A stretch of DNA of 31,585 nt from Burkholderiales bacterium UBA1834 (GTDB lineage Bacteria > Pseudomonadota > Gammaproteobacteria > Burkholderiales > Burkholderiaceae_C). Positions 1 to 8,000 of this stretch are shown piece by piece. Position 1 is the stretch's first letter. Every line of letters begins with the position of its first letter. The notes beneath the pieces are model-generated. The model was given only the letters and a program-made list of their open reading frames with translations, was not told where the DNA came from and made no database searches. The stretch is from positions 1 through 31,585 of the forward strand of contig DDJC01000006.1 in assembly GCA_002339015.1 (NCBI GenBank). Reading direction: 5' to 3'. Made by a program: the position numbers and the translations under genes.

Positions 1-1418
1 AGCGCGAACTGGCGATAGAACTCGCCCTGCAGCCCCGACAGGAACGCCGAGGGGATGAAGACCGCTGCCAGCACCGAGGTGATGGCCAGGATCGGGCCAG
101 TCACTTCATCCATCGCCTTGCGCGCCGCATCCTTGGGCGATTCGCCCAGCGCCATGTGGCGCTCCACGTTCTCCACCACCACGATGGCGTCATCCACCAC
201 GATGCCGATGGAGAGCACGAGGCCAAACAGCGACAGCGTGTTCAGCGAGAAGCCGAACATGTGCATCACCGCGAACGTGCCGACCAGCGAGACCGGCACG
301 GCGATCAGTGGAATGATCGACGCGCGCCAAGATTGCAGGAACAGCACCACCACGATCACCACCAGGAGGATGGCCTCCAGCAGCGTGACGGCGACGGACT
401 GGAGCGAGGCGCGCACGAAGACTGTGGGGTCGTAGGCGATCTTGTACTCGATGCCTTCGGGGAACTTGGCCTGCAGCCGCTCCATCGTCGCGCGCACCGC
501 GCTGGACGTGTCCAGGGCATTGGAGCCGGGCGTCATCAGGATTTGCAGGCCGACCGCGTTCTCGCCGTCGAGCTGGCCGCGCATGGTGTAGTTGTCCGAG
601 CCCAGTTCCAGGCGTGCGACGTCGCGCAGGCGGGTCACCTGGCCGTTGGCGCCGGCCTTGATCACGATGTCGCCGAACTGCTCTTCGGTGGTCAGGCGCC
701 CCAGCGCATTGACGCTGACCTGGAAGGCGGCCGACGCATTCGGCTGCTGGCCGATCGAGCCGGCTGCGACCTGCACGTTCTGCTCGCGGATGGCGGCGAC
801 CACATCGCTGGCGGTCATGCCCCGCGATGCGACCTTCTCGGGGTCGAGCCAGACGCGCATTGCGTACTCGCCTTCACCGCCGATGATCACGTTGGCGATG
901 CCCGGCAGGCGCGCCAGTTCGTCGCGCACGTTGAGCATCGCGTAGTTGGACACGTACAGCGGGTCGTAGCGGTCCCCCGGCGAGAGCATATGCACCACCA
1001 TGAGAATATCGGGCGCGGTCTTGTCGGTGACCACGCCGATGCGCTGGACCTCGGACGGCAACCGGGGCAGCGCGCGTGAGACGCGGTTCTGCACCTGGAT
1101 CTGCGCGACGTCGGGGTCGATGTGCTGCTCGAACGAGATGGTCAGCACCATCCGCCCGTCCGTGGACATCTGGGACTGCATGTACATCATGCCTTCCACG
1201 CCGTTGACCGCCTGCTCCAGCGGCGATGCCACGGTGTCGGCGATCACCTGCGGGTTGGCGCCGGGATAGCTGGCGGTGACCTGCACCGTCGGCGGCGTGA
1301 CCTGGGGGTACTCGCTCAGGGGGAGCTGGAAATAGCTGATCGCGCCCGCGATCAGCATCAGCACCGACAGGACGATGGCGAAGATCGGCCGGTTGATGAA
1401 GAAGCGGGGGAAATTCAT
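1..1418 (-). CDS. RND multidrug-type efflux permease, HAE1 family, partial (N-terminal 472 residues)
   Basis: Inner membrane proton-driven pump of the AcrB/MexF class. It would export organic compounds through a tripartite complex with the adaptor encoded just upstream. Residues 1-30 form the first membrane segment (MNFPRFFINRPIFAIVLSV). The periplasmic porter domain follows, then TM2-TM4 near residues 340-425. The paired aspartates of TM4 used for proton relay are present (IVVDDAIVVVEN, D409-D410), the HAE rather than heavy-metal form. The window edge removes the C-terminal half, roughly 570 residues by family length. The start ATG overlaps the adaptor stop codon in an ATGA (4-bp overlap), so the two are translationally coupled. 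An outer membrane factor may follow beyond the edge. The closest named relatives by eye are MexF/MexQ; the substrate is unknown. Confidence 0.93.
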   Translation of the reverse strand, partial: MNFPRFFINRPIFAIVLSVLMLIAGAISYFQLPLSEYPQVTPPTVQVTASYPGANPQVIADTVASPLEQAVNGVEGMMYMQSQMSTDGRMVLTISFEQHIDPDVAQIQVQNRVSRALPRLPSEVQRIGVVTDKTAPDILMVVHMLSPGDRYDPLYVSNYAMLNVRDELARLPGIANVIIGGEGEYAMRVWLDPEKVASRGMTASDVVAAIREQNVQVAAGSIGQQPNASAAFQVSVNALGRLTTEEQFGDIVIKAGANGQVTRLRDVARLELGSDNYTMRGQLDGENAVGLQILMTPGSNALDTSSAVRATMERLQAKFPEGIEYKIAYDPTVFVRASLQSVAVTLLEAILLVVIVVVLFLQSWRASIIPLIAVPVSLVGTFAVMHMFGFSLNTLSLFGLVLSIGIVVDDAIVVVENVERHMALGESPKDAARKAMDEVTGPILAITSVLAAVFIPSAFLSGLQGEFYRQFA

Positions 1419-2722
1419 TTGCGGGCCTCCGCCGAGCCGGCCGCGCCGTCAGCCTTGGCGGGGTCCGCGCCACCGGCCTTGGCAGGCGCCGCAGCGGGAG
1501 CCGGAGCGTTTGCCGCAGCCTTGGTCGCGCCGGTCGCGCCGGCGGCCGGTGCCGCGGGCGCCTGCATGGGCACCATGCGCGGCGTGACCGCCATGCCGGG
1601 GCGCACGAGGCCCTTGATGATGATCTTCTCACCGGCCTGCAGGCCGCCGTTGATGACGCGCAGCCCGTCCACCACCGGCCCCAGTTCGATGGGCCGGTAC
1701 TGGGCCTGGTTGTTCTCGCCCACGACCAGCACGTAGTTGCGCCCTTGGTCGGTGCCCACGGCCTGATCGTCGATCAGGACGGCCTCGCGCGCCGCGCCGG
1801 TGGACAGCTTGGCCCGGGCGAACATGCCGGGTGCCATGCGCCCATCCGGGTTGGGCACAACGGCGCGCGCGCGGATCGTGCCGGTGCTTCGGTCAATGGT
1901 GTTGCCCACGAAGTCGAGCGCGCCCCTGTGCGGGAAACCCTTGTCCGTGGTCAGCCCGACCTGCACGGGCAGCGAAGCCTTGCTACCGGCGCCCGCAGCG
2001 GGCCGCGAGCGGCTGACGACGTTGAGATAGGTGGCCTCATCAATGTCGAAGTACACGTGCAACGGGTCGATGGATACGATCGTGGTCAGCAGCGTGGCCG
2101 CGCCGGCGCCGCCACCGCTGACCAAGTTGCCCTCGGTCACGAGCACGCGGTCGACGCGCCCGGCGATGGGCGCAGTGACGCGGGCGTAGGACAGGTCCAG
2201 CTGAGCCGCAGCAACGGCGGCCTTAGCCGCCTGCACCTGAGCCTGGCGCGCGTTGCGTGCGGAGGCGGCATCGTCATAGGTCTTGCGCGCGACGGCGCCG
2301 GTCGCCACCAGGCGCTCGGCGCGGTCAAAGTCGGCCTGGGCCTGGCTGGCCAGCACCTCGGCCTGACGCAGTTGCGCCACGGCCGTGTCGAGCGCAACCT
2401 GGAACGGCCTCGGGTCGATCTGGAACAGCAGTTGGCCCTTGCGCACGAGGCTACCTTCGGGAACGCTCACCGCATCGACGGCGCCGCCGACCCGCGAGCG
2501 CAGCTCGACGGTCTTGGGCGCGGCCAGGAAGCCGGTGTACTCGGCCGATGGCGCGACCGTGCGGGTAATGACCTCGGCCACGGGCACCTGCGGCGCCATC
2601 GGCGCGCCCGCCGGGGGCGCCGCGGCCTTGCCCTCGTCCTTGGCGTCGCGGGCAGCGATCGCTATCCCCCCGACGGCTGCGATGACGCCTGCCACCACAA
2701 TGATTCTGATTTTTTTACGCAT
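1415..2722 (-). CDS. RND efflux periplasmic adaptor (membrane fusion protein), MexE/MexP-like
   Basis: 435-residue HlyD-type adaptor joining the RND pump to an outer membrane channel. Residues 7-24 form an N-terminal hydrophobic anchor without a clear lipobox cysteine. The barrel-sandwich half motif around residues 75-110 (VGGAVDAVSVPEGSLVRKGQ) is typical. An Ala/Gln-rich alpha-hairpin of about 115-180 follows, then the second half motif with APIAGRVDRVLVTEGNLV and the beta-barrel domain. The C-terminus is an Ala/Pro-rich tail from about residue 385. The start is chosen because AAAGGG lies 8 nt upstream. A MerR-type promoter with a 19-bp spacer sits about 65-95 bp upstream, suggesting induction by a MerR-family sensor. 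The stop overlaps the permease start. Confidence 0.93.
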   Translation of the reverse strand: MRKKIRIIVVAGVIAAVGGIAIAARDAKDEGKAAAPPAGAPMAPQVPVAEVITRTVAPSAEYTGFLAAPKTVELRSRVGGAVDAVSVPEGSLVRKGQLLFQIDPRPFQVALDTAVAQLRQAEVLASQAQADFDRAERLVATGAVARKTYDDAASARNARQAQVQAAKAAVAAAQLDLSYARVTAPIAGRVDRVLVTEGNLVSGGGAGAATLLTTIVSIDPLHVYFDIDEATYLNVVSRSRPAAGAGSKASLPVQVGLTTDKGFPHRGALDFVGNTIDRSTGTIRARAVVPNPDGRMAPGMFARAKLSTGAAREAVLIDDQAVGTDQGRNYVLVVGENNQAQYRPIELGPVVDGLRVINGGLQAGEKIIIKGLVRPGMAVTPRMVPMQAPAAPAAGATGATKAAANAPAPAAAPAKAGGADPAKADGAAGSAEARK

Positions 2723-2788
2723 GGAAGTGACCCTTTCTTGGATGCAGGACTCCGGCCCTTCCGAAGCGCTCTGCAGACATTTGTGTGG

Positions 2789-2819
2789 AGGCTAGGCGTT
2801 ACAACGACGGCAAGGTCAA
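2789..2819 (-). promoter_or_regulatory. Candidate MerR-family promoter of the RND adaptor-permease operon
   Basis: Read on the minus strand, a -35 element TTGACC and a -10-like TAGCCT are separated by 19 bp. This over-long spacer is the hallmark of MerR-activated promoters. The sequence CTTGACCTT-N-CC and the later GTAA and CCTA blocks coincide with the copA promoter at 18634-18664 (22 of 32 positions by eye). The central dyad is weaker than at copA. P. aeruginosa mexPQ-opmE, a similar pump, is known to belong to the CueR regulon, which makes CueR a reasonable but unproven regulator here. Confidence 0.55.
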
Positions 2820-2833
2820 GCCCTCTTGTTGCC

Positions 2834-5542
2834 TCAGCGGGCAGACGGCACGGACAAGGTGGTGGGACGCCCGGCGTCGTCGCCGTGGTTGGCCTCAGGC
2901 GCGCCCTTGAAGCGCAGCAGGCGCAGTGCGTTCAGCGTGACCAGGGCCGTGGCGCCGGTGTCGGCCAGCACGGCAACCCACAAGCCGGTGATACCCAACA
3001 CGGTGGTGACCAGGAACAAGCCCTTGAGGCCAATGGCGAATACGACGTTTTGGTGAATGTTGGCCATCGTCGCCCGCGACAGGGCCACCAGGTGGGCCAC
3101 GTCCGTGACGCGGCTCTTGAGCAGCGCGGCATCGGCGGTTTCCAGCGCCACGTCCGTGCCGCCGCCCATGGCGATACCCACGTCGGCGGTCGCCAGGGCC
3201 GGCGCGTCGTTGATGCCGTCGCCGACCATCGCCACCTTGGCATCACGCTTCATCTCGTTGACCAAGCGCAGCTTGTCCTGCGGCAGCAGCTCGGCCTCCC
3301 ACTCGATGCCCAGCTTGCCGGCGATCGCCTGCGCGGTGCGGCGGTTGTCGCCGGTCAGCATGACCGAGCGCACGCCCATGGCGTTGAGCTGGGCCACGCC
3401 TTCGCGCGCGTCGCGGCGGGGCTCGTCGCGCAGGGCCAGCAGGCCCAGAACGTTCTTGCTGGCTTCGTCGAACAGGACCACCACGGTCTTGCCGCCATCC
3501 TCCAGCTTGTCGATTTCCCTGCGGTGCGCGGCTGTCAGCGTGGCCGTCTGTTCCGCATGGGCGGGCGATCCGACAGCGAGCGCACTGCCGTTCACGGTGG
3601 CGCGCACCGCCTTGCCGGCAATGGCCGATGCGCCCGTGGCCTGGGGAATCGCCACGTCCAGGCTCTTGGCATGGGCGACAATGGCCTTCGCCAAGGGATG
3701 GTTTGAGCCGGACTCGACAGCGGCGGCAAGCGCAAGGACCTGTTGATGCTTGAACAGCCCGAAGGGCAGGACCTCGGTGATGCGCGGCTTGCCCTCGGTC
3801 AGCGTGCCAGTCTTGTCGAAGGCAATGGCGCGCACGCGGCCGATGGTTTCCAACGCGTTGCCACCCTTGATCAGCAGGCCCCGTCGCGTGGCCACCGCAA
3901 GGCCCGAGGCGATGGCCGCCGGTGTGGAGAGCACCAGCGCACATGGGCAGGCAATCAACAGCAGTGCGAGGCCGCGGTACAGCCAGGTACCCCAGTCGCC
4001 ACCCATGGCAAGTGGCGGAACCACCACGATCAACGCCGCGATGGCCATGACGGCAGGGGTGTAGTAGCGGCTGAACTTTTCGATGAAGCGAGCCGTGGGC
4101 GCCTTGGAGGACTGCGCCTGCTCCACCAGTTGGATGATGCGAGAAATGGTGTTGTCCGATGCCGTCTTCTCGACTTGTACTTCGAGCACGCCATCGACGT
4201 TGATGGAGCCGGCGAACACGTCGGCACCGATAGCCTTTTGACGCGGTACGGACTCGCCGGTGATAGGCGACTCGTCCAGGCTGCTTTCACCGCGGAGGAT
4301 CTTGCCGTCCGCAGGCACCCGGTCACCAGGGCGCACCAGCACGCGGTCGCTCACGCGCAGGGAAGCGGCGGGCACTTCGCGCTGCCCGCCCGCGGCATCG
4401 AGCAGTACCGCCGTCTTAGGCACCAGGGAGGCCAGCGCCTTGATGCCGGCGCGCGCGCGGCCGGCGGCCACGCTTTCCAGCAGCTCGCCGATCGCGAACA
4501 GGAACACCACGGCAGCAGCTTCCTCGGCCTCGCCTATCACGAGCGCGCCCAGCGAGGCGACGACCATCAGCGTTTCGATAGAGAACGGCGAGCCTGACAC
4601 AGCCAGCGCGAAGGCTTTGCGAGCGAACGGCAGCACGCCCGCGATCACCGCAGCGGCGAAGATCCATTCAGCGTAGCCAGGAACGAACTGCGCGATCGCG
4701 TAGGCCGAGCCCATCAGGCCGCCCAGGCCCAGCACGTGCTTGCCTTTCTTCGTCTGCCACCAGCGCTGATGGCGCGCCGTCGATGCTGCTGCTGGGGCCG
4801 CGGGTGCTGAGCCAGCATGGCGGCGCACGTCGGAGACGCCGAAGCCCAGGCTCTTGATGGTCTTCTCGATGTGGCCGAGCTGCGTGGGGCCGCCAGACGC
4901 GAGCGTCAATTCCAGCGTTTCTGCGGTGAAGTTTATGCGGGCATCGGACACGCCATCCATGCGAGCGAGCGCCGTTTCGATCTTGCCGACGCAACTGGCG
5001 CAGTCCATGCCCTCGACGCGCATGGACACGTTGGGGGGCGTGCTGGGTGCTCCACGGAAGGCAGAGGCCGGCGCATGGTCATGCCCGCTGCAGGCCCCGT
5101 GATCGTGACCGTGGTCATGGGCATGGCCGTGAGCATGGCCATGCCCATGGTCATCACCGCACGCTTTGCCGTGCGAATGATCGTGCCCGTGGTCGTGGGC
5201 ATGCCCATGGTCATGGTGGCCGCCGCAGCCGGCGTGGTCATGCGCGTGGGCCGCATGGCGCGGTGCAGGTGCTGCGGACATTTCGGACGCGGGCAGTGCC
5301 TGCACGTCGAAGCCCAGGGACCGGATTTTCTTGGCAATGTCGCGTGCAGTATTTCGGCTACTTGTGCTGCGCGTCAACGTCAGCGTCTCATTTGTAAAAT
5401 TAACCTGTACATTTGATACGCCATCAATTCGACCAAGCGCTGTTTCAATCTTGCCGACGCAACTGGCGCAATCCATACCTTCGACCCGAAAGCCCAGTTG
5501 TTCGTCCTGCGCTCCTGTGCCGTCCAATGTTTCCAAAGACAT
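2834..5542 (-). CDS. cadA: P1B-type heavy-metal ATPase, Zn/Cd/Pb exporter (CadA/ZntA type), two HMA domains
   Basis: ATP-driven inner membrane exporter of divalent soft metals, 902 residues. In order: HMA domain 1 (about 18-80, GMDCASC, C25/C28); a linker with about two dozen His (96-156); HMA domain 2 (174-237, C181/C184); TM helices; actuator loop (DESPITGES); TM6 CPC motif C532-P-C534; phosphorylation site DKTGTLT at D576; hinge GDGINDAPAL; and the last TM with an Asp (VLADTGATAL). An Asp in TM8 fits Zn/Cd/Pb ATPases rather than Cu ones. I reject a possible 45-residue N-terminal extension: the ATG at 5542 has AGGAG 8 nt upstream, and the extension would run through the operator. The two HMA domains and linker make it longer than typical ZntA (about 730). 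Confidence 0.95.
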   Translation of the reverse strand: MSLETLDGTGAQDEQLGFRVEGMDCASCVGKIETALGRIDGVSNVQVNFTNETLTLTRSTSSRNTARDIAKKIRSLGFDVQALPASEMSAAPAPRHAAHAHDHAGCGGHHDHGHAHDHGHDHSHGKACGDDHGHGHAHGHAHDHGHDHGACSGHDHAPASAFRGAPSTPPNVSMRVEGMDCASCVGKIETALARMDGVSDARINFTAETLELTLASGGPTQLGHIEKTIKSLGFGVSDVRRHAGSAPAAPAAASTARHQRWWQTKKGKHVLGLGGLMGSAYAIAQFVPGYAEWIFAAAVIAGVLPFARKAFALAVSGSPFSIETLMVVASLGALVIGEAEEAAAVVFLFAIGELLESVAAGRARAGIKALASLVPKTAVLLDAAGGQREVPAASLRVSDRVLVRPGDRVPADGKILRGESSLDESPITGESVPRQKAIGADVFAGSINVDGVLEVQVEKTASDNTISRIIQLVEQAQSSKAPTARFIEKFSRYYTPAVMAIAALIVVVPPLAMGGDWGTWLYRGLALLLIACPCALVLSTPAAIASGLAVATRRGLLIKGGNALETIGRVRAIAFDKTGTLTEGKPRITEVLPFGLFKHQQVLALAAAVESGSNHPLAKAIVAHAKSLDVAIPQATGASAIAGKAVRATVNGSALAVGSPAHAEQTATLTAAHRREIDKLEDGGKTVVVLFDEASKNVLGLLALRDEPRRDAREGVAQLNAMGVRSVMLTGDNRRTAQAIAGKLGIEWEAELLPQDKLRLVNEMKRDAKVAMVGDGINDAPALATADVGIAMGGGTDVALETADAALLKSRVTDVAHLVALSRATMANIHQNVVFAIGLKGLFLVTTVLGITGLWVAVLADTGATALVTLNALRLLRFKGAPEANHGDDAGRPTTLSVPSAR
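4951..5017. repeat. Direct repeat copy B inside cadA (HMA domain 2 coding segment)
   Basis: This 67-bp segment encodes the metal-binding loop of the second HMA domain. It matches 5419-5485 at 58 of 67 positions without gaps. The central 20-bp block is identical. The repeat is in frame and reflects a domain duplication or gene conversion within cadA. Confidence 0.85.
5419..5485. repeat. Direct repeat copy A inside cadA (HMA domain 1 coding segment)
   Basis: Partner of the copy at 4951-5017. It encodes the metal-binding loop of the first HMA domain. Most of the nine differences are A/T here where copy B has G/C, and the flanking coding sequence is also more AT-rich. This 5' end of cadA may therefore have another history than the rest of the gene. 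Confidence 0.85.
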
Positions 5543-5606
5543 ATCAATCTCCTGGTTCTCTGAGTAATCGCCGTGGCAGGACGCACAAATCAGCGATCGG
5601 AATGTT

Positions 5607-5634
5607 ATGCAAACAAATGAACACTTGTTTGTAT
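5607..5634. promoter_or_regulatory. Operator-like dyad upstream of cadA
   Basis: Inverted repeat ATGCAAACAA-N8-TTGTTTGTAT with 9 of 10 arm positions paired, in a strongly AT-rich gap 65-92 bp upstream of the cadA start. It contains TGAA-N6-TTTG, a variant of the TGAA-N6-TTCA core seen before two other genes in this cluster. The ArsR/SmtB-type repressors encoded nearby are the obvious candidates to bind it. This is inference; no binding is shown by sequence alone. Confidence 0.55.
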
Positions 5635-5642
5635 GTTTATTC

Positions 5643-5666
5643 AAAAAAAAGAAAGAATCTCTTTCT
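5643..5666 (-). terminator. Rho-independent terminator after the DUF4148-repeat gene
   Basis: On the minus strand AGAAAGA pairs with TCTTTCT (7 bp, 3-nt loop) and runs into eight T residues. The stem is AT-rich, but its position between the stop at 5709 and the cadA operator fits a terminator separating the two units. Confidence 0.5.
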
Positions 5667-5708
5667 GGCTGAACCATCCGACCGCTGCTTTATGCAGCTG
5701 CCATTAAG

Positions 5709-6278
5709 TCATTTTTTGTTGCGCAGCATCTGGTAGGTTTCAAATGCGGTGCGGTAGGCATCACTATAGGTATCAGGCGTCTGCTCACCAGCCCAGAATC
5801 CAGCCATTCCCGCAACCTGCCAATCTGCCAAATCACTCTTTACTTGAGCACGAGTCAATGCCACCGGAGCCTTGTAAGCCGCACCCAGCTTGAGCTGGAG
5901 ATAGCTCTCGTAGGCTTGTTGGTAGGCTTGGGTGTGCGAAGCGGTGGTGATTCCGCGCGAGGTGAACGCGTGCATGCCGGAGATTTTCCACAGTTCCAAA
6001 TCAGCCATCACTTCAGCACGAGTCTTTCCTGCTGAGGGCGCCTGATACATATCACCTTGGGTCAATTGCAAGTAGCGCTGAAAGGCAGCCTGGTATTGAG
6101 GGCTGGACGTATCCGGGCCGCTTTCGCCGCGAGACAACGCTTCCAGCCCAGATTGCCTCCAAGCAGTCAGATTTTCTTGGACCTGTTGCCGTGTCATATC
6201 TGCGGCGAACGGTTGAGCGTTTGCTCCAGCAGCAAAAAGTGCGGAAAGCAGAACAGCAAAGCGAATTTTCTTGGACAT
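5709..6278 (-). CDS. Secreted periplasmic protein of three DUF4148-like repeats, function unknown
   Basis: 189 residues with a Sec signal peptide (1-21, cleavage after AGANA). Three tandem repeats of about 47 residues lie at roughly 29-75, 86-132 and 142-188. Each has the pattern TRxxVxxxLxxWxxSG(L/M), then a Ser/Thr-rich turn, then YxxAFxxYLQL. The opening TRAxVxxDL is that of DUF4148, a family of short exported betaproteobacterial proteins of unknown function; three copies in one chain are unusual. It has no Cys and few His, so it is unlikely to bind metal through soft ligands. The start at 6278 follows AAGGAG by 8 nt; a TTG 6 bp earlier is too close to that site. It has its own operator-like dyad and terminator, between the cadA and czcD-arsR units, so it is probably metal-regulated. 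Confidence 0.85.
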   Translation of the reverse strand: MSKKIRFAVLLSALFAAGANAQPFAADMTRQQVQENLTAWRQSGLEALSRGESGPDTSSPQYQAAFQRYLQLTQGDMYQAPSAGKTRAEVMADLELWKISGMHAFTSRGITTASHTQAYQQAYESYLQLKLGAAYKAPVALTRAQVKSDLADWQVAGMAGFWAGEQTPDTYSDAYRTAFETYQMLRNKK

Positions 6279-6353
6279 GGTCAATACTCCTTGACGTTAA
6301 AAATAATGGCGTGGTCCTTACGCCTTTCGGATACCCCGTAGACAAATAATAAC

Positions 6354-6377
6354 ACACATGAAGATATGTTCAAGTGT
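6354..6377. promoter_or_regulatory. SmtB/CzrA-type operator upstream of the DUF4148-repeat gene
   Basis: Near-perfect inverted repeat ACACATGAA-N6-TTCAAGTGT (8 of 9 arm positions paired), 76-99 bp upstream of the start at 6278. The TGAA-N6-TTCA core is that of known SmtB, CzrA and related Zn/Cd-sensing ArsR operators. The ArsR-type repressor gene ends about 130 bp away. Confidence 0.65.
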
Positions 6378-6457
6378 TTATTTTTAGAGTGCTTTTTGCT
6401 TGTGGGGTCTTCTAGGCATTCAGCAAGGCGCGCCGGTGTCTCTCTAGATTGATAGCC

Positions 6458-6487
6458 AAAAAAAGCCTACCCCTTGAAGGAGTAGGC
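6458..6487 (-). terminator. Rho-independent terminator of the czcD-arsR operon
   Basis: On the minus strand GCCTAC pairs with GTAGGC, extended inward by three pairs including one wobble, with a 5-nt loop, and is followed by seven T residues. It lies 22 bp past the arsR stop and cleanly closes the CDF-repressor transcript. Confidence 0.85.
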
Positions 6488-6509
6488 CGGCGCGCACTCA
6501 CATGTTCAG

Positions 6510-6887
6510 TCAATCGTCGTGTCTGTCCTCCGAAATGTGAACCGCCATGTCCTGGAGTACCTGGCTGACGTGCTGGTCGGCAATGCCGTAGAAGATGTGC
6601 TTGGCTTGGCGCTCGCCGCGCACGAGGCGCGCGCCGCGCAACAGGCGCAGGTGATGGCTGACCAAGGACTGCGACAGGTCTAGCGAGCCAGCAATGTCGC
6701 CCACTGCGACCGATCCGCGCATGCACAGCAACAGGATTTTCAATCGCGATTGGTCGCCCAGCAGGCGGAAGGTCTCTGCCAGAACAGCGACGTCACTTTG
6801 CGATAGTGCGAGGACATCAGTGGTCGTGCCGTGGTTAGAGGTCGAACATTGCACAATAGCGGCGCTGGTGGTTTTGCGGGATGTCAT
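6510..6887 (-). CDS. ArsR/SmtB-family metal-sensing repressor (first copy)
   Basis: 125-residue winged-helix repressor. The HTH core is at about 60-85 (VGDIAGSLDLSQSLVSHHL). The C-terminal helix carries D104, H106, H117 and E120, the same spacing and even the same numbering as the Zn-binding alpha-5 site of SmtB. No CxC alpha-3 motif is present, so it most likely senses Zn, Co or another hard divalent metal rather than As or Pb. The start at 6887 is chosen because GAGGG lies just upstream and the family begins there; an open frame continues upstream but only as a shadow of the CDF tail. It is 43 bp downstream of the CDF gene in the same operon, and a strong terminator follows. It is about two thirds identical by eye to the repressor at 18109-18465. 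Confidence 0.92.
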   Translation of the reverse strand: MTSRKTTSAAIVQCSTSNHGTTTDVLALSQSDVAVLAETFRLLGDQSRLKILLLCMRGSVAVGDIAGSLDLSQSLVSHHLRLLRGARLVRGERQAKHIFYGIADQHVSQVLQDMAVHISEDRHDD

Positions 6888-6930
6888 GGATTCAAACCCT
6901 CCAGTGAACTGCGAACCGTCTAGCACGGCC

Positions 6931-7959
6931 TCAATGCTTGTGACCGGGAGCGGAGTGGTCATGGTCATGGTCATGATTGTGCTCACTGTGGTCGTGGCCG
7001 CTGTGGTCCTGACGGCCTGTCGTGGGTTGCAGGCTGCAGATGTTCTCGTCAGCCTCCGAGTTCCAGTCGATTCCGACTGTGGCGTGTTCGATGCTGAACT
7101 GCTCTCGCAGCACCGCCTCGACGCGCTTGACCACAGCTCGCGCCTCCTCGTCCACGTTGGGTCGAACGTGTAGCGTGGCCATCGTGCGACCGGAAGTGAG
7201 TTGCCACACGTGAACATGGCTGACAGCCGCCAGGCCGGGCACAGTGCTCATCAGGCCTTGTTCCACCTTTTCCGGCGAAGCGTCCTCTGGCGCACCCTCC
7301 AACAGGATATGGATCGACTTGGCCAGGAGCTTCCAGGCGCTGCGCAGAATCAACGCCGCTACTAGAACCGACAGGATGGGGTCGATCGGAGTCCAGCCGG
7401 TGAAGTAGATGACGATCGCTGCAACGATGGCGCCGACAGAGCCGAGCAGGTCACCCATCACGTGGAGGATGGCACCTTTCACATTGACGTGATCGGTTTC
7501 GCCGCGGGTCATGATCCACAGCACGAGGACGTTGATCAGTAAGCCGAGCACGGCGACGATCATCATCGGGCCGGCGAGGATGACGGGCGGCGCCTGCAGC
7601 CGCTCCCACGCCTCGTAGGCGATCCATGCGACGATCGCGAACAGGGTCACGGCGTTCAGGAAGCCGGCGATGACCTCGAAGCGCAGGTAACCGAATGTGC
7701 GTTTGCTGTCGGCTGCGCGGCGACCGAATCGGAAGGCAGCGTAAGCCAGGGCAAGTGCCACGGCGTCGGTCAGCATGTGGCCAGCATCGGCAAGTAGGGC
7801 TAGCGAGCCCGACAGCACGCCGCCGACAGCTTCCACGAGCATGAAGCCGAAGATCAGGAAGAAGGAAACCAGAACCTTGCGCTCGTTGGCGCTGGTCACT
7901 GTGGGGGTGTGGTCGTGATCATGGTCGTGACCATGATCATGTGCATTGGATTGGGACAT
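6931..7959 (-). CDS. czcD: Cation diffusion facilitator, CzcD/ZitB type Zn/Cd/Co exporter
   Basis: 342-residue CDF antiporter that exports Zn, Cd or Co from cytoplasm to periplasm. It has six TM helices between about residues 28 and 210. Transport-site motifs are in TM2 (H61-xxx-D65, HMLTD) and TM5 (H166-xxx-D170, HVMGD), the HD-HD set of Zn-type members. The N-terminus (HDHGHDHDHDH) and C-terminal tail (about 316-342) are His-rich, and a cytoplasmic domain with GVDW-like sequence follows the TMs. AGAGG sits about 8 nt before the ATG. A TGAA-N6-TTCA operator is 46-62 bp upstream, and the ArsR repressor is the next gene, so this reads as a self-regulated exporter operon. Confidence 0.94.
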   Translation of the reverse strand: MSQSNAHDHGHDHDHDHTPTVTSANERKVLVSFFLIFGFMLVEAVGGVLSGSLALLADAGHMLTDAVALALAYAAFRFGRRAADSKRTFGYLRFEVIAGFLNAVTLFAIVAWIAYEAWERLQAPPVILAGPMMIVAVLGLLINVLVLWIMTRGETDHVNVKGAILHVMGDLLGSVGAIVAAIVIYFTGWTPIDPILSVLVAALILRSAWKLLAKSIHILLEGAPEDASPEKVEQGLMSTVPGLAAVSHVHVWQLTSGRTMATLHVRPNVDEEARAVVKRVEAVLREQFSIEHATVGIDWNSEADENICSLQPTTGRQDHSGHDHSEHNHDHDHDHSAPGHKH

Positions 7960-8000
7960 GGGCGCCTCTGCTGGTTGAGTGTTTGACTATGGTGAAATAT

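Noticed and set aside
1745..3706. 653-codon open frame on the plus strand
   Set aside because: It lies antisense to both the RND adaptor and cadA, spans their gap, and has a Gly/Arg/His-rich composition typical of reverse-strand frames in GC-rich DNA.
5041..5280. Short GC-rich repeats that look like a possible repeat array
   Set aside because: They are the codons of the His/Asp/Gly-rich linker of cadA (HDHGH units), not a CRISPR or intergenic array.
5543..5677. 45-residue N-terminal extension of cadA
   Set aside because: It would cross the operator dyad and part of a terminator. The ATG at 5542 has a good ribosome binding site and gives the family-like N-terminus.
6888..7217. 110-residue extension of the first ArsR repressor
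   Set aside because: The extension is antisense-free but lies in another frame over the czcD tail, is Thr/Arg-rich, and has no match to ArsR N-termini.
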